This document shows, piece after piece, positions 11,105 to 19,410 of a DNA stretch of 64,000 nucleotides. Numbering within the stretch: the first letter of the stretch is position 1; each line of letters starts with the position of its first letter. Origin of the DNA: Plantago ovata (lineage: Eukaryota; Streptophyta; Magnoliopsida; Lamiales; Plantaginaceae); assembly GCA_028274465.1 (NCBI GenBank), contig CM051456.1:46312870-46376869 (forward strand). Direction: 5' to 3'. A program made the translations under genes and the position numbers. A model generated the notes under the pieces. That model was not told where the DNA came from. It did not search any database and worked only from the letters and a program-made list of their open reading frames with translations.

Positions 11105-14100
11105 CTTGTTTGCTCTTGATTGTGCAGACTACAGCCACGGAGACAAACGATGCAATCTGGCACTTTGATAGTGGTTGTGGAAAGCACATGACGAGCAACA
11201 AGAAATACCTTATAAACTATAGACGGTGGTCTAAAGGTCCAACAATAAGGTTTGCTGGTGGAGACTCCGGATCTACTAAAGGCTATGGTGATGTGAAGTT
11301 GGGATGCATAACCATTTCTGGAGTTTTTTATGTCAAAAATCTTAAGTTTAACCTTTTCAGCATGAGTCAATTTGCTGACAAAGGATACTTCATCGAAATT
11401 AAAAGTGATGAATGTAAACTTGTAGATTTTGAGACTAAAAAGGTTATAATGATTGCAAGAAGATCAGGAGGCTTGTACACCGTTGATTGGTCTTCAGCAA
11501 ACGTTGAAAAATGCCTTGTCTCAGATCATGATTGCCTTGCTGAAAAAGCATGGTTATGGCATAAACGAACAAGTCATCTAAACTTCAAGACGCTGAATAA
11601 GCTGTCTAAAAGGCACTTGTAGTTGGATTACCTAGGGTTACTTTTAAGAAGGATGGTGTTTTGCAATGCATGTCAGCAAGGAAAGCAAACCAAATCTTCT
11701 TTCAAGAACAAGGCAGTACCGTCAACTACAAAACCTTTACAACTCTTACACATGGACTTGTTTGAATCTTCTTCAACAAGCTATGTTGGTAAGAAGTATG
11801 GTCTAGTCGTGGTAGATGACTATTCAAGATTCACTTGGGTAGTATTCATCAAGCACAAATCTGAAACCAAGACTGAAATACCTAACTTGTTGAATAAGCT
11901 TGAAGTCATGAAAAATGACAAGGTAAAAGTCATAAGGACAGACCATGGTACTGAGTTTGTAAACCAGTACATAACTGAATATTGTACCTCCAAAGGTATT
12001 CAACATCAGTTATCCTCAGTAAGGACACCACAGCAAAACGGTGTTGCTGAACGGAAGAATCGTACCCTGAAAGAAGCCGCAAGAACAATGCTTGCTGACA
12101 CTAAAATAAGTGAGGCTTACTGGGTTGAAGCGATTAATACCGCCTGCTATACTCAAAATAGATGTTTGATTACTAAGGAATACAACAAAAAGTCCTTATG
12201 AATTGTTTGTTGGAAGACCTCCTAACATCACTCATCTAAGAGTATTGGGTTGCAAGTGTTTCGTTCTTAACAATGGTAGAGAATACCTAAGAACATTTCA
12301 ACCAAAAGCAGACGAAGCGATATTTCTTGGCTACTCCTTGCATAGTAAAGCTTATAGAGTTTACAACAAAAAGGCACAAAAGATTGAAGAATCTGTGCAT
12401 GTTGTATTCTATGAAAAGTCACAAGGTGTGCCTGCTGAAGAAGAAATATCAGAATGTATGAAAAAGCTAATCATACATGAGCAAAGAACTGAATCTGATG
12501 CTAGGCATATCAAGTCAATTGAACTAAATGATGATTCTGACAATGACTCTCCTCCCCTAAGTCATGACAAGATAAATATAGTTCACGACAAAGAATTTCC
12601 AGCAAAAGATGCGGTTGCTCCGGAAGTTGTTGAAATTACGCAATCTCCAGTGCCTGCTGATGAAATGCCTCAATCCAGCAATGCTGAACAAGCAGTTGTT
12701 GACGAACAAATCTCAGCAGAGACACAAATTCCCAGTAGTACTGAACAAGTACATACTAAAGAGTCACATGCTGATGAGCAAACATATCCTGATCCAACAA
12801 ACAGGAAACCTGTTAATAAATGGATTAGAGATCATCCCTCTACGGATATGATTGGCGATATTAATAAACGTCAAGTGACTAGATCCAAAGCTACTCAAGG
12901 ACTTGCTGAAGAAGCAACTGTCGTAGAAGTAGAATCTTTATTCTCTTGCTTTGTTTCAGAAATTGAACCTAAAACCATAGAAGAAGCTTTGAAGCATTCT
13001 GAATGGATAAAGGCAATGCAAGAAGAATTAGATCAATTTGAAAGAACAAAGTCTGGAAACTTGTGCCACTTGCTGAAAATAAGAAAGCTATTGGTACAAA
13101 GTGGGTGTTCAGAAACAAGCTGAGCGAGTCTGGTGAAGTAACAAGAAACAAAGCACGCTTAGTTGCTCAAGGTTACTGTCAGACTGAAGGATTGGACTAT
13201 GATGAGTCTTATGCTCCAGTTGCAAGATTGGATGCAATTAGGCTTTTCTTGGCCTTTGCTGCTCACAATGACTTCATTGTTTACCAAATGGATGTTAAAG
13301 TGCATTCTTAAATGGTGAACTTGCTGAAGAAGTCTACCTAGAACAACCCCTGGCTTTGAACTTCCCTCAGAAACCAAGATGGTATATAAGCTTCAGAAAG
13401 CTGTATATGGTCTAAAGCAAGCACCAAGAGCATGGTATGATACCTTGGCTAAGTTCTTGCTGGAAAATGGTTTCAAGAAAGGTGAAGTTGACAAAACTTT
13501 ATTTACCATGAACCATGATGGTAAATTAATCTTAGTTCAAATTTATGTGGATGACATAATTTTTGGATCTAAGGACAAGCAACTTTGTGATGATTTTGCC
13601 AACTCATGACTAATAAGTTTGAAATGAGTATGATGGGAAAATTGAATTACTTCCTAGGGTTGCAAGTCAAGCAACTCAAAGATGGAATATTCATAGATCA
13701 AGCAAAGTATGCGAAAGAAATGCTCATAAAGTTTAGGATCAAAGAGGATGAGAAATCTGAAAAGATCCCTACGAGTGTTGGTACCAAATTGGGCTATACT
13801 AAAGAGGACAAAAGTGTTGAAGAACACAAGTATAGGAAGCTCATTGGTTCCTTGTTGTATCTAACAACAAGTAGACCTGACATTCAGTATGCTGTTTGTG
13901 TGTGTGCAAGATTCCAATCCGATCCAAGAGAATCACACTACAAAAAGGCAATTAAAATACTGAAATATGTTAAAGGTACTGTCAATGTTGGATTATGGTA
14001 TCCTAAAGATTCTGGACTTGAATTGGTTGGCTATTGTGATGCTGATCATGGTGGATCAACTCTTGATAGAAAAGTACCTCTGGAACTTGTCAGTTTTTGG

Positions 14101-14492
14101 GTACTAGATTAATATCATGGTTCAGCAAGAAGCAAACTTTTGTCGCCAATTCATCCACTGAATCTGAATACATTGCAGTTGGTTGTTGCACAGCTCAAAT
14201 CCTATGGATTCAGCAACAATTAAGAGATTATGGTATTTCTGCAAAGAAAACACCAATCTTTTGTGATAATACAAGTGCTATTGCAATTACGCAAAATCCT
14301 AAGTTTCACTCTAGGACCAAGCACATTGATATTAGACATCATTTTATTAGAGATCATGTGGAAAAAGGTGATATTGAGGTTGTGAAAGTAGGTACTGAAG
14401 ATCAGCTTGCTGACATCTTTACCAAGCCCCTACCGGATTATAGGTTCGCAATGCTAAGGTATAACCTTGGATTGATTGAACTACCTCAATAA
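11101..14492 (+). pseudogene. pol: Copia Pol: protease, integrase, RT, RNase H (element B)
   Basis: Domains are in Copia order. Protease has WHFDSGCGKHMT near 11160. The integrase zinc finger (WHKRTSH, CNACQQGK) and core follow, with D (LLHMDLF), D (RTDHGTEF) and E (NGVAERKN). RT carries [10 protein letters not shown] near 13545, and RNase H carries DADHGG, SSTESEY and FCDNTSA, ending LPQ before TAA at 14490. Compared with A there are about seven frameshifts (near 11610, 12190, 13050, 13298, 13350, 13602, 14072). Most are one-base losses in A runs. The protein is therefore broken into pieces. Pol starts in the -1 frame relative to gag, as in A. Confidence 0.88.
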
Positions 14493-14509
14493 GGAATACA
14501 ACTTGCAGA

Positions 14510-14872
14510 ATGCTGAAACAGGTATTCAGCAAGCCAAAGTTATCCTGTCTAAAAGACCAAGTCACTGATTTCTTCTAAGAAATGATAAGTCACAACATGA
14601 TTGCTGAAACAGGCATTCAGCAAGTAATTCCTTCAAAACAGGTATTTGTTAGGAAACTTGACCATTTGCTGAGACAGGCACTCAGTAAGTGAAAGACTTA
14701 AGGATTGCTGAGACGGGTACTCAGACAATCAAAAGATACTGAAACAGGTATTCAAGTATCAAAGGAATTTTCTGAGACGGGAACTCAGAAAAAGAGCAAA
14801 AGCTCATCTCTCAGATTTTACCAAAGGATGTCTCAAGTGCAAAAGAATTTACTGATACAGGAAATCAGAAAT
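14510..14872 (+). repeat. Array of eight covarying hairpins after pol (element B)
   Basis: Starting about 20 bases after the pol stop there are eight stem-loops with a 7-base loop of form ACRGGNA: 14511-14531, 14601-14623, 14634-14648, 14666-14688, 14704-14729, 14735-14760, 14768-14792 and 14847-14872. The typical unit is GCTGAAACAGGTATTCAGC. The base pair closing the loop varies as A-T (CTGAA/TTCAG), G-C (CTGAG/CTCAG) and T-A (CTGAT/ATCAG), with pairing kept each time. One stem (CAAA/TTTG) is rebuilt from quite different bases. Units fall in different reading frames, which argues for a nucleic-acid signal and not a protein repeat. Function unknown. Confidence 0.8.
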
Positions 14873-14903
14873 GTCTTTTAAACTTAGAAAATATGAGATA
14901 TCT

Positions 14904-14917
14904 AAGTAAGGGGGAAC
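14904..14917 (+). other. Internal polypurine-tract-like site
   Basis: AAGTAAGGGGGAAC follows the hairpin array and is also present in A (complement near 18978). It resembles the tract that usually sits directly before a Copia 3' LTR. Here it lies more than 2 kb upstream, suggesting gene X was acquired between an old 3' end and the LTR, or that this is a second priming site. Inference only. Confidence 0.4.
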
Positions 14918-15254
14918 TTTCAGCAAGTATCTAGATTGTTAATTCAAACTCGCTGAAAAGATTCTTGTCTATTTCAGCAAGCAATCTATCCTTATTACTC
15001 GGTAAAATCAATTTGTGACGTTAAGCTGGCACAGATAAACTCGCAATAATCATGACATGAAATTCAATCGTGGCCATTGATTAAAAGGAGTTATTAATCT
15101 AACGGCTAACAAAACAAAGAGAGAGAGTGCTCTGACGGTTTTAGTTAGTGGGCCACTACGCATTCAATGCAAAGGCTCCACTATCTCCAGTGTTTCTCTG
15201 TTTTACCCTTGCTGAGAGCTCAAATCGATTGAGTTTCTCACACACCAGAGACAC

Positions 15255-15263
15255 TATATAAAG
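15255..15263 (+). promoter_or_regulatory. TATA box of accessory gene X (element B)
   Basis: TATATAAAG lies 132 bases upstream of the ATG at 15396 and is conserved in A at the same spacing. The stretch 14918-15254 upstream is non-coding and reads like a plant promoter (a GAGAGAGAG run at 15119-15127, GTGACGT near 15015, MYB-like TAACGGCTAA). This suggests gene X is transcribed from its own promoter and not only from the LTR. Confidence 0.6.
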
Positions 15264-15395
15264 AAGGAGTTAGAGAAATGACAAAATTCTTTAACTCACA
15301 TTTCCTTTCTGCAATTTCTAGCCTGAACCTACTGTGTACCTCGGTCAAAAAGCAAAACTATCTTTTTCGTACAATTTCTTGCTCTATATAAAGAA

Positions 15396-16915
15396 ATGGC
15401 TCCAAGAGACAGTCATCTAAGTCCTCAAAATCGTCAAAGGTTGACAGTGCTGAAACACGCATTGCTCCGTTGACTTCTCTGACCCCAGACACAGCGAAAG
15501 TTGTGTTGAAAAACGACCAATCACTGTAAAAACTATGCCTCCGTCATATCTTGACACTGCAAAGTGTGAGATGTTGATGCAATGGGAGGGTTTGCAAAAG
15601 AAAGTACTACATAGGTACTTTTATGAACAAGAACTTGATGACCAAAATGAAGAGGCGCTTGAGTTCATCAAGCAGCAAGGCCTCATGAACTTTATCTTGC
15701 TCGCACTAAGCAAGTGAGCATGATTGATACAAGGAATTCTACAACAATGCAGAAATCAGTCCCTTACAGACAGATGGAGTCACTGAAAAAAGTGATCCTT
15801 ACTATGTTCAGAACACGCAAATCGTCCTGAAATGGACTGATTTAGCGAGATTTTTCAGATTCCACCCATGTGAACTGAAGATGACGTCACTTGCCACTGA
15901 CGAAGAAATTGAAGCTTTCTACAGTGACGTCAGAAATGCAAAGATGAAGAAAGGCGAGATAGCTCCCGTGACTTGGACAAAGCACGTTAAGAGAAAGCAT
16001 CTCTGCCTTCACTTGGTCTAGTAGCTCTGCTACGGATTAAAGTTCTTGACTCCCAAGTTGAGGAATTGACCAAGTAGGCCTGAAGAAGATGGCCATTGCT
16101 GATGCATATCATGAAAATAAATCGGAACTTAACTGGGCTAAGCATTTTCAACAGGCTTGTTGATTGTGTTACTAGTTTAAGGTAAAGGTAGAAGACAACA
16201 AGGTCTCACCTTCCTTTTCCAGTTATGTATGGAATCAAGATATGCTATATCCTTGAACATTTCAGGATTCAGCTCTAAGAAACCCATTGCCAATCAGAAT
16301 CTGTGTGCAATGTGGGAAGATCTTTCTACAAGCAGAATGTACCTAAGATTGCTGGAAGACAACCAAGAAGACAACAACTGCAAATGTTGTCAGCACAAGC
16401 CAGCAAGAAAGGTATACAAACAGCTGCAGATGTTACCACTCAGCAACTTAGAGATGAAACTGCTGTTGTAGAGGTGGTAACACAATGAAACTGCTGTAGA
16501 ACACTCAACAAGGTACGTGTAAACAGCCGTTGCTGAAAAGGCAACCAATAGATGACTCTGGGAAAAGGAGAAAGCTAAGAAGAAAAAGAGGAAAAGCTGA
16601 TGATGACACTCAGACTGCCAGCGTCATAGCAAATCCCGTTACCTAAGAGGAACGGACAAGTAACAAAAGAAAGAAGACACTGGCTTCTCAGTCAGTCCCC
16701 AATGTCCACAGACTCCTCAGTCAATTCCCAGACAAATGCTGAAACGCATTTGCCCGTAGATGTTGCTGACGTAATACTGGAAACATAGATCAGCAATGTT
16801 GAAGGTTTGCGGAAGCCTTCAACAATCAACTTAACGTTGATAACTCTACTGAGAATAGACCACCAAGGCAGTGGAAATGAAATTCCTGCCCAAGTCCCAG
16901 CATATTACATTGTAG
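15396..16915 (+). pseudogene. Accessory gene X of Copia B, N-terminal part, cut by assembly gap
   Basis: The ATG follows AAAGAA. The first codons match A (MAP, then Lys/Arg/Ser-rich), but a missing C after codon 2 shifts the frame. The clearest stretch is 15535-15717 (MPPSYLDTAKCEMLMQWEG through EEALEFIKQQGLMNF). Later pieces at 16229-16488 correspond to the A junction region. Homology to A is collinear throughout, with many indels and stops. The module containing EFYNNAEI resembles, weakly, the putative plant transposon protein family seen downstream of pol in several plant elements. The sequence runs into 100 Ns. Confidence 0.6.
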
Positions 16916-17015
16916 NNNNNNNNNNNNNNNNNNNNNNNNNNNNNNNNNNNNNNNNNNNNNNNNNNNNNNNNNNNNNNNNNNNNNNNNNNNNNNNNNNNNN
17001 NNNNNNNNNNNNNNN
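16916..17015. other. Assembly gap (100 N)
   Basis: One hundred Ns stand for an unknown length. By comparison with A, the missing sequence should include most of gene X (about 4 kb), the polypurine tract and roughly the first 1.1 kb of the 3' LTR. Confidence 0.97.
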
Positions 17016-17580
17016 AGGCGTGATATTCAGGGGGAACTTAATCGAGCATAGTTTTGCTGATTAAAAGTACCAAGTTTGGTGGAGAACAAGGTTGAGTTCT
17101 CTAGTTTAGGTTGGAGACAAAGCAAGTGTGCTTTGGTTTCTGTTGAATCGCTTTAGATAGGAGATTGTAAGGAACCTCAATCATATCTTAGTGGATTCAG
17201 TCCTAGAAAGGACAAAGTGGATTAGTTGAGAGATTACGCCACTCTCAGATACCACTATAAAAGCGTTTGTGTGATTTACTTACTGCATTTAGCTTTCAGC
17301 AAATTATATCTGTTTGTACACAGTCACTCACTTCACTTGCTGAAAACCTTTACTTGCTGAAAGAGCACTTATTGTTTCAAAGACTTCCGCTCTCTGATTT
17401 TAAGTATCAGCAAACCAAGCTACTGTAAAGTAACTTACGCTTGCTGAGAAAGTTAAGTATCAGCAAACTCATTACTGAAAAGTAATAAGTACTTGCTGAG
17501 AAAGTTTTAAACGACGAAAGTTTGAAAAGACTATTCACCCCCCCCCTCTAGTCTTTTCTTGTTGTTTAAAGGGACCAACA
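17016..17580 (+). repeat. 3' LTR of Copia B, right-hand part
   Basis: Near-identical to 8008-8572 of the 5' LTR, ending GGGACCAACA directly before the CATAC duplication. The left part is lost in the gap. It retains the two dyad units and the C homopolymer, here one to a few bases shorter. Confidence 0.92.
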
Positions 17581-17585
17581 CATAC
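17581..17585. repeat. Target site duplication CATAC, right copy (Copia B)
   Basis: Matches 6926-6930 and marks where gene X of A resumes. Confidence 0.9.
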
Positions 17586-18502
17586 AGACTTTTTGATTGG
17601 CAATGGGTTTCTCAGCTGAATCCTGAAATGTTCAAGGATGTAGCATATCTTGATTCCATACATAACTGGAAAGGAAGGTGAGACCTTGTTGTCTTCTACC
17701 TTTACCTTAAACTTAGTAACACAATCAACAAGCCTGTTGAAAATGTACTTAGCCCAGTTAAGTTCTGTTTTATTTTCATGGATATGCATCAGCAATGGCC
17801 ATCTTCTCAGGCCTACTGGCCAATTCCTCCAACTTGGGAGTCAAGAACTTTTATTAGCAGCAAAGCTACTAGACCAAGTGAGTGGCAAAGATGCTTCCTC
17901 TTAACGTGCTTAGTCCAAGTCACGAGAGCAATCTCGCCTTTCTTCATTTTCTCATTTCTGACGTCACTGTAGAAAGCTTCAATTTCTTCGTCAGTGGCAG
18001 TGACGTCATCTTCAGTTCCAGTGGTTGGAATCTGAAATATCTCCGCTGAATCAGTCCATTTCAGGACGATTTGCGTGTTCTGAACTGTAGTAAAGATCAC
18101 TTTTTCAGTGACTCCTTTACTATCAGTAAGGGACTGGATTTCTGCATTATTGTAGAATTCCATTGTATCTATCATGCTCACTTGCTTAGTGCGAGCAGAC
18201 ATAAAGTTCATGAGGCCTTGCTGCTTGATAAACTCAAGCGCCTCTTCATTCTCGTCATCGAGTTCTTGTTCATAGACGTACCTAATGTACTTCTCCTTAG
18301 CAAAACCTCCCCATTGCATCAACATCTCACACTTTGCAGTGTCAAGATATGACGGAGGCATAGGTTTTTCTGAAATTCGGTCGTTTTTCAACACAACTTT
18401 CGTTGTGTTTGTAGCCGGAGTAGTCACCGGAGCAGTGCGTGTTTCAGCACTGTCAACCTTAGATGACTTTGAGGACTTAGAAGACTGTCTCTTGGGAGCC
18501 AT
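17586..18502 (-). pseudogene. Accessory gene X of Copia A, N-terminal segment
   Basis: The ATG at 18502-18500 lies 135 bases downstream of a TATA box, in A-rich context. The frame is open for 229 codons: a basic Ser/Lys-rich start (MAPKRQSSKSSKSSK), then a folded-looking region (PPSYLDTAKCEMLMQWGGF, TMEFYNNAEIQSL, QIVLKWTDSAEIFQIP). It stops at 17813, and homologous coding continues in another frame (INKLVDCV-type region at 17795-17590) to the CATAC site, then resumes at 6930. The EFYNNA module resembles the accessory ORF of Ty3 element D (VEFYNALAS at ~28600), suggesting a shared family. Biochemical function unknown. Confidence 0.6.
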
Positions 18503-18636
18503 TTCTTTTATAGAGCAGAAAAATGTGTACGAAAAGAGATAGTTTGCTTTTTGACCGGAGGTACAGTAGATTCAGGCTAAAATTTGCAGAGAAAGGAAAT
18601 GTGAGTTAAAGAATTTTGTCATTTCTCTAACTCCTT

Positions 18637-18645
18637 CTTTATATA
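18637..18645 (-). promoter_or_regulatory. TATA box of accessory gene X (element A)
   Basis: The minus strand reads TATATAAAG, 135 bases before the ATG of gene X. The upstream region 18646-19035 is non-coding. It holds a conserved run of GAGAGAG, an MYB-like TTAACCGTTAG and the internal purine tract. Conservation with B supports a real promoter block. Confidence 0.6.
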
Positions 18646-19035
18646 GTGTCTCTGGTGTGTGAGAAACTCAATCGATTTGAGCTCTCAGCAAGGGTAAAAC
18701 AGAGAAACAATGCGTTAGTGGAGCCTTTGCATTAAATGCGTAGTGGCCCACTAACTTGAAACCGTCAGAGCACTCTCTCTCTTTGTTTTATTAACCGTTA
18801 GATTAGTAACTCCTTTTAATCAATGGCCACGATTGAATGTCATGTCATGATTATTACGAGTTTATTTGTGCCCGATTAACGTCACAAATTGATTTTACCG
18901 AGTTTTAAGGGAATAGATTGCTTGCTGAAATAGACAAGAATCTTTTCAGCGAGTTTGAATTATCAACCTAGATACTTGCTGAAAGTTCCCCCTTACTTAG
19001 ATATCTCATATTTTTCTTAAGTTTAAAAGATATTT

Positions 19036-19391
19036 CTGATTTCCCGTATCAGTAAATTCTTTTGTACTTGATATATCTTTTGGTATAATCTGAGAGATGA
19101 GTTTTGCTCTTTTTCTGAGTTCCCGTCTCAGAATATTCCCTTGATACTTGAATACCTGTTTCAGTATCTTTGATTGTCTGCATGCCTGTTTCAGCAATCC
19201 TTAAGGTCTTTCTCTTACTAAGTGCCTGTCTCAGCAAGTGATCAAGTTTCCTAACAAATACCCGTTTTGAAGGAATTACTTGCTGAATGCCTGTTTCAGC
19301 AATCACGTAGTGACTTATCATTTCTTAGGAGAAATTAGTAGATGGAGCTTTTAAGTAAGAATACTTTGGCTTGCTGAATACCTGTTTCAGC
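19036..19391 (-). repeat. Array of covarying hairpins after pol (element A)
   Basis: Same array as 14510-14872, on the minus strand. The outermost units are 19373-19391 and 19036-19052 (CTGAT, loop ACGGGAA, ATCAG). Differences from B often keep pairing: CTCAG becomes CTTAG opposite CTGAG (wobble), and loop ACAGGTA becomes ACGGGTA. One unit (CTGAA/TGCAG) has lost a pair. In A several units share one frame and read as repeated E-T-G-I-Q. Confidence 0.78.
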
Positions 19392-19410
19392 ATTCTGCCA
19401 AGTGTATCCT

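Larger units (their letters stand above)
6931..17580 (+). mobile_element. Copia retrotransposon B (plus strand), inserted into A
   Basis: Same family as A, in the opposite orientation. Order: 5' LTR (6931-8572), tRNA-Met primer site, gag, pol, hairpin array, promoter and accessory gene X, 100 Ns, 3' part of the 3' LTR (17016-17580). CATAC flanks both ends. The rest of gene X, the polypurine tract and the start of the 3' LTR fall in the gap, so the true length is unknown. Gag and pol carry nonsense changes and several single-base frameshifts relative to A. B must have inserted after A. Confidence 0.9.

Noticed and set aside
14510..14872. Repeated ETGIQ peptide as a coding tandem-repeat protein
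   Set aside because: The units fall in different frames in B, stops intervene, and changes follow stem pairing. A peptide remains possible in an intact ancestor, so this is a weak rejection.
16807..17064. Open frame spanning the N gap
   Set aside because: It reads through 100 Ns and joins gene X to LTR sequence; not a real ORF.
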